A DNA stretch of 64,000 bases from NCBI GenBank assembly GCA_036961205.1, contig JBALVI010000001.1, positions 868,001 through 932,000 of the forward strand, written 5' to 3'. The position numbers and the translations under genes were made by a program. The notes under the pieces were generated by a model. It was given only the letters and a program-made list of their open reading frames with translations. It was not told the origin of the DNA and did no database searches. Shown in pieces: positions 49,931 through 58,699 of this stretch; within the stretch, counting starts at the first letter, position 1; every line of letters begins with the position of its first letter. Origin of the DNA: CALJFL01 sp036961205 (GTDB lineage: Bacteria; Pseudomonadota; Gammaproteobacteria; Pseudomonadales; Halieaceae).

Positions 49931-50830
49931 ATGTCGGCCAAAAAGCAGAAAACATTTTTACTCGGTGTAGGTTGCCCCAAGGGAGGGACTTCCTGGTTAC
50001 ACGACTATCTTAGTGCCCAACCCAGTACCGACTTTGGCTTTGACAAGGAATATCACGTATTTGACAGGATCCATTTGCCCGACTGTCATTCCGATTTGAA
50101 ATTCATGGCGAACAAGGGGAAAAAGCTGTTAGACGGTAACGCCTTCATGTCCCCGAATTACCCCAATCTGTTAACGCGCCTTAACTTTTATCGAAACATC
50201 AATAACTACTATGAATATTTCGATTACCTCGCGTTGAAAAGCGAGACCACAACCCTGGTTGGCGATATTACGCCGTCTTATTGCGCTTTGCCTGCATCGG
50301 TCTACAAAGAGATCAAAGAAAGGCTTCAAGCGTTGGGCTTTGAAGTGCGGGTCATTTTCATCATGAGAGACCCGGTTGAACGTATATGGTCTGCGTTAAG
50401 AATGGAGCGCCAGAAGAACGTACCGATGAGAAGGTCGGAGGAGGAGAGTGAGCAATTGAGGAAGTATTGCCGGCGGCGTGATGTAGAAATACGATCAAAA
50501 TATGAAATTACGATTGCAAACCTTGAGCGGGTTTTTACTCCTGACGAGCTCCATTATCAACTTTATGAAGATCTTTTTAGTGAGAATAGCATTCGGGGTA
50601 TTACCGAATTTTTGGGTGTACCGTATACACCGCCCGATTTCGGCAAAATGGTCAATCAGTCGAAAAAGTTCGCAGAGCTGGATGCAGATAATGAAGCAAC
50701 AATCGTTGCTCACTATCGAAAATCGTACGTAGCAGCGGAAGCCGTCGTAGACCGTGAGCAGTTGAAAGTGCTGTGGCCCAGTTATGCGGCTTACAGTTCC
50801 TTGCGCGAAACTTCTAGGCTAAGTACATAG
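49931..50830 (+). CDS. Sulfotransferase
   Basis: A protein of 299 residues from the ATG at 49931, which has AGGAG 6-7 nt upstream; the open frame reaches 49880 but has no better start. The 5'-phosphosulfate loop is GVGCPKGGTSWLHDYL (about residues 12-27) and the 3'-phosphate-binding segment is VIFIMRDPVERIWSALRMER (about 150-170). It transfers sulfate from PAPS to an acceptor, possibly a lipid or a sugar chain. It is cytosolic. The gene stands alone between a quinone-reductase-like gene (divergent) and an exported unknown. Confidence 0.87.
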   Translation: MSAKKQKTFLLGVGCPKGGTSWLHDYLSAQPSTDFGFDKEYHVFDRIHLPDCHSDLKFMANKGKKLLDGNAFMSPNYPNLLTRLNFYRNINNYYEYFDYLALKSETTTLVGDITPSYCALPASVYKEIKERLQALGFEVRVIFIMRDPVERIWSALRMERQKNVPMRRSEEESEQLRKYCRRRDVEIRSKYEITIANLERVFTPDELHYQLYEDLFSENSIRGITEFLGVPYTPPDFGKMVNQSKKFAELDADNEATIVAHYRKSYVAAEAVVDREQLKVLWPSYAAYSSLRETSRLST

Positions 50831-50975
50831 CTTCACCATTGTTGCGATCGTGGGGGCTGGTCTGGTCGGATGTTCATAAAGCTGGATATCGGCGCGTCGG
50901 GCTGGCTTTTTTATGGTCTGATAGCCGATAATTGGGTTCTTATATTATTAAATTTTTTTTGAGGAAGTCCCAACT

Positions 50976-51587
50976 ATGCGATACGGGTATATTTTTAAGG
51001 CAATGTTGATTGCGACGTTACTGCTCAACAGCCTTGTAAGCACAGCACAGAGTGGCCGAGTTGCTCAGGGTTTGGGTACTGCCGATGCAAGTTGTGAAGT
51101 GGCTGAGTTGGCCATGACACCGCCCAGTGGTTGGCTTATTGCGTCTCTGGAGACGAACGACAATACGATTCGGCGCTGTCAGATGACCCTGGTGGTCGAA
51201 GGCTCGCTATATGGCTATTTACGTGTTTCCTCGTTCGACTTGAGTGGTGCGCCCGCTGATGCGGCGCCCTGGTACCAGCAAGTGGTGAATTTCGAAACGG
51301 CATCAATTTACAAAAAAGGGTACACCCTGGGTGAATTTATCAGTAGCCAGAAGAATATACCCATCACAGGCACTGGCTTTCGTAATGCCAGGGATATGGT
51401 TATAGCGGCGGAGCTGAAAAATAATTCTTTCGATCAGGAAGTTCAGTTTCTGGTGTTTGAAAGCGATAACTACAAGTACTTGATTACTTTGGTAACACCG
51501 GCTGAGTCGGTTCAAAGTGGGGAATACTACAACCGCAACGTGGCCGGCAAAGCTGAGCTTATGCAAAATTTTGTGCATAAGCCCTAG
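50976..51587 (+). CDS. Exported protein of unknown function
   Basis: A protein of 203 residues with GAGGAAG upstream of its ATG and a signal peptide ending near VSTAQS. The mature part has two Cys (ASCEVAEL and IRRCQMTLV), about 30 residues apart, that could form a disulfide in the periplasm. It is beta-rich, ending in VHKP. I recognise no family. AT-rich sequence with a T-run (50940-50960) precedes it and probably contains its promoter, but no clear -35/-10 pair stands out. Confidence 0.6.
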   Translation: MRYGYIFKAMLIATLLLNSLVSTAQSGRVAQGLGTADASCEVAELAMTPPSGWLIASLETNDNTIRRCQMTLVVEGSLYGYLRVSSFDLSGAPADAAPWYQQVVNFETASIYKKGYTLGEFISSQKNIPITGTGFRNARDMVIAAELKNNSFDQEVQFLVFESDNYKYLITLVTPAESVQSGEYYNRNVAGKAELMQNFVHKP

Positions 51588-51712
51588 CAGAGCCTTGCTG
51601 TAGAATCTTCACGGTAGCAAATCCGCGTTGCTTATCATTGATGATGCTTAGTGCTTCTGAAATTGCGTGATGTTAATGCTATTTACCCGGTTACCACGGT
51701 GTATCTAATCGA

Positions 51713-52225
51713 ATGAGTACTGTCTGGGTCAATGTTGAGGACCGCATGCAAAGCGGCTATCAATATCAACTTACTGAGCCCGAAGGTAAAAGCTTTGATC
51801 CCGAGTTTCAACCCGAGCTGAGCCCCAGAGAGATATTGGCGCTGGGTGTTTTCGGCGGTATCTATATGCGCGATTGCGTTGATGAGTTTCCCGCTGACTG
51901 GTTTTCCAAGGCGAAGTTTTCCAGCACCAATGAGAAGGACATTAGCCTGAATTATTTTGCGGTGGACGCATCGCTGCCGCTGGCTCATTGGCGAGCCAAA
52001 GGGTGGTTGTCGCCGCAGGATCCTCGCGGTTGGTTTCAGTGGTATTGCCGGTATTTCTGTGGGCGCCGGCTACCCGGTGAGGACCGACGACAGATTGCGC
52101 GTTGGAAAGGGATTCGTCGACATGCGGGGGCTATCCGCAAAAACTGCGAGCCGGGTGACTGTAACTGTCGCCGCAAACAACGTCAGGCGCTGTTGCACTG
52201 GGCGTATGATTCGCGCGTTATCTGA
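51713..52225 (+). CDS. Conserved-looking hypothetical protein, Cys/Arg/Trp-rich C-terminus
   Basis: A protein of 170 residues without signal peptide. The C-terminal 70 residues are rich in Trp, Cys and Arg: WFQWYCRYFCGRRLPGEDRR, followed by CEPGDCNCRRKQRQALLHWAYDSR. Four or five cysteines in this stretch could form a metal site, and the basic charge could bind nucleic acid. Similar uncharacterised proteins exist in diverse bacteria and in algae or plants, as I recall, so it is probably a real gene with a housekeeping-type role. It ends 24 bp before the convergent P-loop sulfotransferase-like gene. Confidence 0.65.
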   Translation: MSTVWVNVEDRMQSGYQYQLTEPEGKSFDPEFQPELSPREILALGVFGGIYMRDCVDEFPADWFSKAKFSSTNEKDISLNYFAVDASLPLAHWRAKGWLSPQDPRGWFQWYCRYFCGRRLPGEDRRQIARWKGIRRHAGAIRKNCEPGDCNCRRKQRQALLHWAYDSRVI

Positions 52226-52248
52226 GGCCCAGTTAGCACGGTTGTCGT

Positions 52249-52971
52249 CTACGAAATTCTAATCTTGTAGAGGCGGTCGTAGTAAGGCTGTACCTGATTA
52301 ACAACTTCCAGTTGGATGTCATCCAATGCGACCACCTTGGGCGCATACGGATTGAAACCAGTGGAGCGTTCAACATTTCTATACCAATGCTTTGCCCACA
52401 CGCCGTCACTGTCTCGCGGGCCGCTGGGCCAGTTGAGCATGCTGTCCAAGAATGGGAGTTCAAAGCGGTCACAGAGCTTGCCGAGGATTTCCTCGGGTGA
52501 GTTTTGTACATCGTTGGAATCCAATACAGGAATATCCTGACCGCTGATCTCACTGATTTTTTTGTATAGTTCAGCCTGGCGGATGATTCCGATATCTTCC
52601 ACGCTGCAAACTCCGCGGCTGTTCGTATAAGACGCCACAACTTGCGCGGGGTCGCGTATCAGAAAACAATGTTTTAGTGGCGCCGTCCAGCACAGATCGA
52701 CGCCGTCTAGCATGTGGTGGGTCATGTGCTTTTGATACTCTATGGTGCTGTGGCATTCGCCCTCGGTAAGTTCACATGCCACCTGTTGATAGTCGTGACT
52801 CTGACTTGCCATAACCTCCTCAAAGCCGGGGTGCGGACTCCGGGTTTGGTCGAGGTAGTAGGCGTAGAACGGTTCATCTACCACCTGTGTGTCAGGACGA
52901 TTCTCCCAACTGCGCATCATGGCGGTAGAAATGTTTCTCGGCCCCGACCACATTGCTATCCGAATCGTCAC
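52249..52971 (-). CDS. P-loop sulfotransferase-like protein coupled to a class IV aminotransferase
   Basis: A protein of 240 residues from the GTG at 52971, which lies only 5 bp past the stop of the aminotransferase gene. The N-terminal IAMWSGPRNISTAMMRSWENR is a P-loop-like motif of the sulfotransferase/PAPS-binding fold, and KHCFLIRDPAQVVASYTNSRG matches the 3'-phosphate-binding region. Plant branched-chain aminotransferase-like proteins carry a similar domain fused to a class IV aminotransferase, by recall. The bacterial pair here would be the split form. Cytosolic; substrate unknown. Sulfation of an amino-acid-derived compound is one guess. Confidence 0.75.
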   Translation of the reverse strand: MTIRIAMWSGPRNISTAMMRSWENRPDTQVVDEPFYAYYLDQTRSPHPGFEEVMASQSHDYQQVACELTEGECHSTIEYQKHMTHHMLDGVDLCWTAPLKHCFLIRDPAQVVASYTNSRGVCSVEDIGIIRQAELYKKISEISGQDIPVLDSNDVQNSPEEILGKLCDRFELPFLDSMLNWPSGPRDSDGVWAKHWYRNVERSTGFNPYAPKVVALDDIQLEVVNQVQPYYDRLYKIRIS

Positions 52972-52976
52972 CGTGA

Positions 52977-53891
52977 TTAGCCTTGTGCTTCGACATCGAT
53001 CAAGTTCAAGTAGCACTTTTGCAGGCGTGCCAGCATGGGCCGGGAGGAGCCGTCCCCAATCTGTCGTCCATCTACCTGTTTCACTGCGGATAGTCCTGCG
53101 AATGTCCCGGTGATAAACGCTTCGTCAGCGCCATAGACATCCGCGAGTGAAAAGTTGCGCTCAAATACTGCAATACCTTCAGCCTTACACATATCAATGA
53201 CGTTGCGCCGGGTAATGCCATCCAGACAAAAGTCGCCGCTGGATGTCCACACCTCGTCTCCGCGCACGATAAAGAAATGGGTGGAGTTGCAGGTGGCCAC
53301 GAAACCGTGGGGATCCAGCATCAAAGCCTCATCGGCATGGGCTTTGGTGGCCTGGATGCAGGCGAAGATACAGTTGAGTTTGGAATGGGTGTTTAGTTTG
53401 GGGTCCTGTACGTCAGGGTAGCCGCGTCTCACGTGAGAGGTGAAAAGAGAGATGCCCTCAGATTCTGTTTGCCGCAGAGGCGTTTTATATTCGGCAATGA
53501 TAACGATAGTGGCTGGGGAGATGGTGACGCGTGGATCCTGGTAGGGCGTCGCCTTAATGCCTCGCGTTACCATTAGGCGGATATGGACACCGTCGTCCAT
53601 GTTGTTGGCTCGACAGGTCTGATACACCCTTTCGGTCAGATCTTCAGGCGATACGCCGACATCCATATCCAGAGCTTTTGCCCCATCAAATAATCTGCGC
53701 ATATGCCGCTCAACAAAGGCCAATCGACCTTTATGCAGGCGCAGTCCTTCCCAGACTCCGTCTCCCAGAATAAAGCCGCTATCGAATACCGAAATCTTGG
53801 CCTCGCTTCTCGGGAAAAGCTCGTCATTGATGTTGATTAATATGTCCTGATTTCGAGGATCCTGGTGGTATTGGTGAGTGCCTGATGCCAT
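52977..53891 (-). CDS. Class IV aminotransferase (BCAT/D-amino-acid type)
   Basis: A protein of 304 residues from the ATG at 53891 (a TTG one codon earlier is less likely). Fold-type IV PLP enzyme: FDSGFILGDGVWEGLR near residue 37-52, the Schiff-base Lys in LNTHSKLNCI, and the closing cofactor region ATCNSTHFFIV ... DGITRRNVID. Substrates in this family are branched-chain or D-amino acids or aminodeoxychorismate; the sequence does not decide. It is the first gene of a two-gene operon with the P-loop sulfotransferase-like protein, so its product may be the substrate or regulator of that partner. Confidence 0.87.
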   Translation of the reverse strand: MASGTHQYHQDPRNQDILININDELFPRSEAKISVFDSGFILGDGVWEGLRLHKGRLAFVERHMRRLFDGAKALDMDVGVSPEDLTERVYQTCRANNMDDGVHIRLMVTRGIKATPYQDPRVTISPATIVIIAEYKTPLRQTESEGISLFTSHVRRGYPDVQDPKLNTHSKLNCIFACIQATKAHADEALMLDPHGFVATCNSTHFFIVRGDEVWTSSGDFCLDGITRRNVIDMCKAEGIAVFERNFSLADVYGADEAFITGTFAGLSAVKQVDGRQIGDGSSRPMLARLQKCYLNLIDVEAQG

Positions 53892-54005
53892 CAAATTGCA
53901 CCTTATATCGCTAATTAGAAAAGTAAGTTTGCATCATAAACTTGTCATTGCTGATTGTCTGTTCTTTGACTAGTCTGAGTGTTACCAGAGTATTGGAGTT
54001 AAGTA

Positions 54006-54905
54006 ATGACAACACGAAGAGCATTTTTCACCAAAACAGCTGCATTGGCTTCGTTACTCACTTTGCCAGTGTCCTGGTCGACGGCAGCGGCGACTCAACG
54101 GCAATTACCCAGGCGAGAAATCCCGGGTACCAGTGATTCACTACCTGTTGTTGGTCTGGGAAATTCCAACGCCTTTCGCCAGCAAGACGTCCCTGTGTCC
54201 TCTGCACTAATAAAGCTTTTTCGCCAACACGGCGGTGCCTACGTGGATTGCATGGGTAGCAGCCGTTTTGTGGTGGCGGAGGTGGCGAAATCTTTAGAAG
54301 TTGGTAATGAGCTGTTCCTAGGCACCTACTTCGCAGATAAAAGCGAAGCAGCGATGCGCGACAACATCGAACATCTACTTAAGATTACGGGCAAGAAGCA
54401 GCTCGATTTGGTGCACTCCTATACTGAGTTTGCCGAACCTAACTGGAAAATGTTCCAAAAGTGGAAGGACGAGGGCTTAACGAAATATATCGGTGTGGCC
54501 AGGCACAGCGAAAGTTATTACGGCACTATGATGAAGATGATGGAGACGGGTACCGTCGATTTTTTGCAGGTCAATTATTCCCCGTTGGAAACAAAAGCAG
54601 ACGAGGAAGTGCTGCCGATGGCGCTCGATAAGGGTGTCGCGGTCACAATCAACAGGCCTTTTATCAACGGCGAATATTTTTCCCACGTAGCCGACCGAGA
54701 TTTGCCAGCTTGGGCGGCGGAGTTCGATTGTGAAAGCTGGGCCCAGTTCTCCTTGAAGTTCATACTTTCACACCCCGCAGTGACCTGTGTACTGACGGAG
54801 ACCGCGAACCCCAAACATGCGCTAGACAATATTGGAGCGGGGTTCGGGCGGTTACCCGATGAAAAAACCCGCCAGCGTATGGTGCAATTCCTCAAAAATG
54901 GCTAG
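54006..54905 (+). CDS. Tat-exported aldo/keto reductase-like protein with degenerate active site
   Basis: A protein of 299 residues. The N-terminus TTRRAFFTKTAALASLLTLPVSW has a twin-arginine and hydrophobic core and ends near TAAA. The body is an aldo/keto-reductase barrel: LVHSYTEF at the usual beta4 His and YIGVARHS at the beta6 strand. Of the AKR tetrad D-Y-K-H, the Asp survives in YVDCMGSSR. The Tyr is replaced, and the Lys strand reads LFLGTYFAD, with Tyr where T-K is expected. With neither residue, ordinary NADPH reduction is unlikely. Export in folded form suggests a bound cofactor or a structural role. GGAG precedes the ATG. Confidence 0.8.
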   Translation: MTTRRAFFTKTAALASLLTLPVSWSTAAATQRQLPRREIPGTSDSLPVVGLGNSNAFRQQDVPVSSALIKLFRQHGGAYVDCMGSSRFVVAEVAKSLEVGNELFLGTYFADKSEAAMRDNIEHLLKITGKKQLDLVHSYTEFAEPNWKMFQKWKDEGLTKYIGVARHSESYYGTMMKMMETGTVDFLQVNYSPLETKADEEVLPMALDKGVAVTINRPFINGEYFSHVADRDLPAWAAEFDCESWAQFSLKFILSHPAVTCVLTETANPKHALDNIGAGFGRLPDEKTRQRMVQFLKNG

Positions 54906-55051
54906 CCAAGGCTGGAATAGGCATCAGTTTCGATCAAAAGAGGGCTTGGGGCCAGTCTCAATTTGCACTATGAGGGCATTGGCCTACACTTTGAAGGATA
55001 AGAAAAAATCAGTGTGCGCATGGAGTAGTATCCGAAAGATGGAGGGAGTCG

Positions 55052-55261
55052 ATGATGTCTCGGCAGGAAAGCCAGGAATCGTTACAGCAGCGCGTAAGTA
55101 ATATATTGCACGGAAATCCCGCAGCTCATGCCCCAGAAGAGCCCGAGCAGGAACCGGTTGAGGCAATTTCCAGCCTGCTTCAAGAAGCAGAGGAAGAATT
55201 GAAGACCGCCCAGCAGCGTGTAGATCGCCTTAGGTGGCAATTAGAAAAAGCCAGGTCGTAA
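55052..55261 (+). CDS. Small acidic coiled-coil protein
   Basis: A protein of 69 residues with GGAGG just upstream of tandem ATG codons (55052 or 55055). The middle is Pro/Glu-rich (HAPEEPEQEPVE). The C-terminal 32 residues show heptad spacing: ISSLLQEAEEELKTAQQRVDRLRWQLEKA. It is probably a cytosolic coiled-coil or a partner of a larger protein. No family is recognised. It stands alone after the AKR-like gene, with about 145 bp between. Confidence 0.55.
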   Translation: MMSRQESQESLQQRVSNILHGNPAAHAPEEPEQEPVEAISSLLQEAEEELKTAQQRVDRLRWQLEKARS

Positions 55262-55312
55262 TCTACTCTTCCACTATCTGGTGCCAGAGGGAGGCGTGTA
55301 GCGGATCTGCTA

Positions 55313-55762
55313 TTAGCCGGCCTGCATTCGCTGTCGATAATCCCAGCTGTATAGCCGCTGGAATTCCAAGGTAATCAATAGCTCTTCACTGCTACGCGAA
55401 AGTAGCCAGGTGGCGAGTTGGGAATCCAGCCCGCCCAGATAATCGTTGAGCGAATCTCGCAGTACCGTGCTATCTCCCAGTGGCTTTGATGTCGCCAATG
55501 CCTGCCCGCGTACGCCATGGTAAGGGGGTTCGTTGGTAGAGACTTCAAATCCGACCCGGTTGTTGGCTGCCAGCAGCGACGCCACACCTGAATCCCGGTG
55601 GGTGACGCAGTGCATCGCTCCCTCCCGATATTGGTACCACAGGCTAATGACGCGTGGATAGCCGTCTTCCCCAACAGCCGACAGCCGCACAGGGTATTTG
55701 TGCAAACCTAGGTATTGCTCGATTTCGCGATGAGACCAGGGTCCCTTAATTGATATATTCAC
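55313..55762 (-). CDS. Pyridoxamine 5'-phosphate oxidase-like flavin protein
   Basis: A protein of 149 residues from a GTG start. The split-barrel pattern is visible as YPVRLSAVGEDGYPRVISLWYQYREGAMHCVTHRDSGVASLLAANNRVGFEVSTNEPPYHGVRGQA. This is the FMN- or F420-binding PNPOx-like fold of the small general-stress and heme-utilisation relatives. Whether it binds FMN, F420 or heme is not clear. It is cytosolic. The next gene outward is a divergent alpha/beta hydrolase with 154 bp between. Confidence 0.75.
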   Translation of the reverse strand: MNISIKGPWSHREIEQYLGLHKYPVRLSAVGEDGYPRVISLWYQYREGAMHCVTHRDSGVASLLAANNRVGFEVSTNEPPYHGVRGQALATSKPLGDSTVLRDSLNDYLGGLDSQLATWLLSRSSEELLITLEFQRLYSWDYRQRMQAG

Positions 55763-55875
55763 CGCCCCATCTTGGCATTACCTGTGCTTGGATTCAATCC
55801 CATCAGGCGCCTCAACGATGGGTTGGATCACCGATTCGTCAGCGTATCGAGCGGGATTAATGGGTCGGGACCCTT

Positions 55876-55881
55876 TATAAT
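55876..55881 (+). promoter_or_regulatory. Candidate -10 box of the alpha/beta hydrolase gene
   Basis: A perfect TATAAT lies at 55876-55881, 35 bp before the ATG at 55917. No good -35 hexamer stands 16-18 bp upstream (GGGATT at best), so it may need an activator. Confidence 0.35.
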
Positions 55882-55916
55882 GCGCGGTTGTTGATCTCAG
55901 CCTTAAACGCGATGCT

Positions 55917-56885
55917 ATGAATAAAGAAGTAAATACTATTCCCGACCTCGACACCGAGCTGTCGCCAGACGCGGTTGATGTGCCTGCCTGGCTTGAAGAG
56001 GCGCTGTTGGTCCCGCGCGAAGAGGGTTGGGTAGAATCGCAAGGTTGCGATATCCATTACTTTCGGTGGGGGGATCCGTCCAAGCCCGGCCTCCTTCTGC
56101 TGCACGGATTCCTTGCGCATGCGCGCTGCTTCGCTTTTATCGCACCCTTTCTGGCCGAGGATTATCATGTTGTCGCCTACGATATGTCGGGTATGGGTGA
56201 CTCGGGAATCAGAGACCTTTATCCCGACGCCGTGCGGACCACCGAAGTAGTGGACGTTGCGCGTGCCACGGGACTGTTTAATCATGCCGAAAAACCGGTC
56301 GTGATTGCACATTCTTATGGCGGCCACGTAGCGCTGACGGCGATGGCTGATCATCACGAACTGTTTGATGGCGTAATAATCTGTGATTTGATGGCTTTGC
56401 GGCCCGAGCGGATGAAGGCTCACTTTAACAGCGAAAAACCCTTGCCCTCAGACCCTGACCGACCCAAACGTATTCATCCGAATTACGAGGCGGCGAAGGC
56501 CCGATTCGTACTTTCACCGCCGCAACCGGTGAATGTGCCCAGCTTGTTTGATTATATGGCCTATCACTCGCTACGACAGGTAGAAGGCGGATGGAACTGG
56601 AAGTTTGATACCAGCGTATTTCGCAGTGGGTTTGAGCGTAAGGATCGTGTGCTCAGACAGGGACCGTTCATCGTGGAGGCCCCGGGCCGAAAAGTTATTG
56701 TCTACGGTCAGGATAGCGTCTTATTCGATGAGGATTCTGCGGACTATATTCGGGAGTGCGGCGGCGATGATATTCCCATTATTGGAATACCCGGTGCTCG
56801 CCATCACCTGATGCTGGATGAACCTATTGCCTTTGTCAGTGTGTTGAAGACGATATTGGCGCAGTGGAAAATTTTACCGGGCTAA
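55917..56885 (+). CDS. Alpha/beta hydrolase
   Basis: A protein of 322 residues. LLLHGFLAHARCF gives the oxyanion HG, YDMSGMGDSG the usual strand, and HSYGGH (about residues 129-134) the nucleophile Ser. The catalytic His is probably in GARHHLMLDEP near residue 300. It resembles the haloalkane dehalogenase/epoxide hydrolase/lysophospholipase-type subgroup; no closer assignment is safe. No signal peptide, cytosolic. Convergent with the porin gene, with a 53-bp gap lacking a clear terminator. Confidence 0.87.
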   Translation: MNKEVNTIPDLDTELSPDAVDVPAWLEEALLVPREEGWVESQGCDIHYFRWGDPSKPGLLLLHGFLAHARCFAFIAPFLAEDYHVVAYDMSGMGDSGIRDLYPDAVRTTEVVDVARATGLFNHAEKPVVIAHSYGGHVALTAMADHHELFDGVIICDLMALRPERMKAHFNSEKPLPSDPDRPKRIHPNYEAAKARFVLSPPQPVNVPSLFDYMAYHSLRQVEGGWNWKFDTSVFRSGFERKDRVLRQGPFIVEAPGRKVIVYGQDSVLFDEDSADYIRECGGDDIPIIGIPGARHHLMLDEPIAFVSVLKTILAQWKILPG

Positions 56886-56938
56886 ATCACTCGCTACCAG
56901 AGTTGGCTCGTTTGCTTCCCAACACGATCGCCGTTGGA

Positions 56939-58180
56939 TCAGATCTTGAAGATTACCGTTAGCCAGGTTTTGTCGGTATCGGAATAGCGGACCTTATTGT
57001 CGGTAGAGAAACTTGCATAATTGAGCTCCAGTTTCAGGTTTTTAGTGGCGGGCCAGGAAGCTACTAGATCGATTTCCGTACCGAAGTCGGCGTTGGAATC
57101 CTCAGCCTGGAAGTCGTGGTAATACGCCCCCAATTGCACCGGGCCCAATTCGCCTTTGGCGCCTACATATAGATCCTCAATGCCATCCCCGGGAGTGGTC
57201 AGAAATTTGTCGGCCCAACCCTGAAATTTGTGCAATGTGGCCAGCGGAGTCTTGAAGCCGACGCCATTGTCGCCGCCCAACACTTCATAGCCCAAAATCG
57301 CCTTAACGCCCAGAACGGTCAAGCCACCTTCGACCATATAATAACTCGCGTTGTAATCCAGGTTACTGTCGCCGGACTCAGACTGGTTGGCGTAAGTTGC
57401 TTTGGCGGTGACTGGTCCAATTTTAACGCTGTATTCCACGCCGTAGGCGTCGGTGGAGTTGTCCACTGATTTGTCCGCGGGCCAACCGCTGCGCTCGTCG
57501 ATGTCCAGCGCGTAGGCGAATGCACTCAGGGTATGGTTCTCCGCAAATTTAAAGTCCGCTCGGGCGAGATGGTTTTCTCCGCCCCAGTCAGCGGGCTGTG
57601 CTGTACTGTCGTCTGGCCCAAAAATCCGGTTGACGTTATAAACGTAAGCGTAATCCAGGGTCAGACTGGAACCACCTTTATATAAAGCGCGAAAGCCGTC
57701 ATAGGTCTGTTCATTCTGACGCCAGGCGACTCCGCCAACGAAGCGCTGCCCCCCATGGAGTATTCGTTGACGGCCGTAACTGCCAGATAAACTATCCACG
57801 GTGTACTTTATCCAGGCCTGGTTTACCTCGGTGCCCTCGGGATCGGCAACAGTAGGGTATTCGCCGTTGCCATTGGCGGTGGAGTTGTAGTTGTCGCTGC
57901 CGATTGTTGAAACATCATCAAATTCTGTGAGAAATGAAAAACCTCTATAGGCAGCTGAAGCAAAGGTCAGTCGTGAGCGTAATGTGGAAGCCTTGGCATC
58001 CTTGCTGAAGTTCTCGTCGTCAACAAACTCGTAGCGATAGCGAAAATCAAATGAAGCTTTGCCCTCGGTGAGCATGCTGGTGAAGTCGGTTGCTTCGGAC
58101 TCCTGTGCGAAGGTAGGTGCGACGCTCAATACTGCAACTGCAACTGCAGCAAGACGGAGGGCTTTGAGTGAAGCTGTCAT
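56939..58180 (-). CDS. Outer-membrane porin (alginate-export / OprE-like)
   Basis: A protein of 413 residues with a signal peptide ending in PTFAQ. Alternating beta-strand sequence runs to the C-terminus WLTVIFKI. Strands such as FDFRYRYEFVDDENFSKDAKASTLRSRLTFASAAYRGFSFLTEFDDV and QGWADKFLTTPGDGIEDLYVGAKG fit the alginate_exp/DUF-type porins common in marine gammaproteobacteria. It is probably a passive channel for small solutes or sugar acids. No linked transporter gene reveals the substrate. Confidence 0.83.
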   Translation of the reverse strand: MTASLKALRLAAVAVAVLSVAPTFAQESEATDFTSMLTEGKASFDFRYRYEFVDDENFSKDAKASTLRSRLTFASAAYRGFSFLTEFDDVSTIGSDNYNSTANGNGEYPTVADPEGTEVNQAWIKYTVDSLSGSYGRQRILHGGQRFVGGVAWRQNEQTYDGFRALYKGGSSLTLDYAYVYNVNRIFGPDDSTAQPADWGGENHLARADFKFAENHTLSAFAYALDIDERSGWPADKSVDNSTDAYGVEYSVKIGPVTAKATYANQSESGDSNLDYNASYYMVEGGLTVLGVKAILGYEVLGGDNGVGFKTPLATLHKFQGWADKFLTTPGDGIEDLYVGAKGELGPVQLGAYYHDFQAEDSNADFGTEIDLVASWPATKNLKLELNYASFSTDNKVRYSDTDKTWLTVIFKI

Positions 58181-58235
58181 TTTTGTATTCCGTTAAAGCA
58201 ACAAAAAGCGGGCATACGTCCAGAATTATGACCAG

Positions 58236-58655
58236 TCACTTCTGAAGGCCATTTTTCATACAAAACTGTATTTGAGCACCCAGCGTGTCTTCAATATCTA
58301 TATCCTGGACCTGCCAATCCAGCAAGCCTTGCCGTGCAGCGGTCGAGGTCATGTTTGAGCCATGGTCTGTCACTCTGGTGGCGGCCTGTTGCAAGCTGTC
58401 AACGGCGTAGGAGATCAAAAAAAATCCCTCACCGTGTTCCGCCAAATGCCGCCCTGGCGTTCCGTCTGGGTCCACCGGCTGCACCAACACCAACCACTGC
58501 TCGCCAAGGGCTACTCTGGCAGTGATGACTCCGCGTCCAGGGATTTCCTCTCGGATGAAATCCTCTATACCCAGCAAGTCACGGTAGCGGCTAATCCCCT
58601 CGTCGATGTCTTTGACGAGAAAATTTATATGATGGATTTTTTTTATATTCGTCAT
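58236..58655 (-). CDS. VOC family protein (glyoxalase/epimerase-like)
   Basis: A protein of 139 residues with the vicinal-oxygen-chelate fold. The first metal His is in KKIHHINFLVKDID and others are suggested by HLAEHGEGFFLISYAVD and the acidic tail LGAQIQFCMKNG. The arrangement is closest to methylmalonyl-CoA epimerase-like proteins, but the usual final Glu is not certain. AAGGT precedes the ATG. It is cytosolic. It follows the MtfA-like gene on the same strand by about 45 bp and may share its transcript. Confidence 0.83.
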   Translation of the reverse strand: MTNIKKIHHINFLVKDIDEGISRYRDLLGIEDFIREEIPGRGVITARVALGEQWLVLVQPVDPDGTPGRHLAEHGEGFFLISYAVDSLQQAATRVTDHGSNMTSTAARQGLLDWQVQDIDIEDTLGAQIQFCMKNGLQK

Positions 58656-58699
58656 CTCATGACCTTTTCAATGCTCTGTGTGCCTGACGCATTGTTTAC

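Noticed and set aside
50880..50960. Possible terminator with TATCGGC/GCCGATA arms and T-runs
   Set aside because: The arms are about 35 nt apart and the T-runs do not follow a stem; it is more likely promoter DNA of the gene at 50976.
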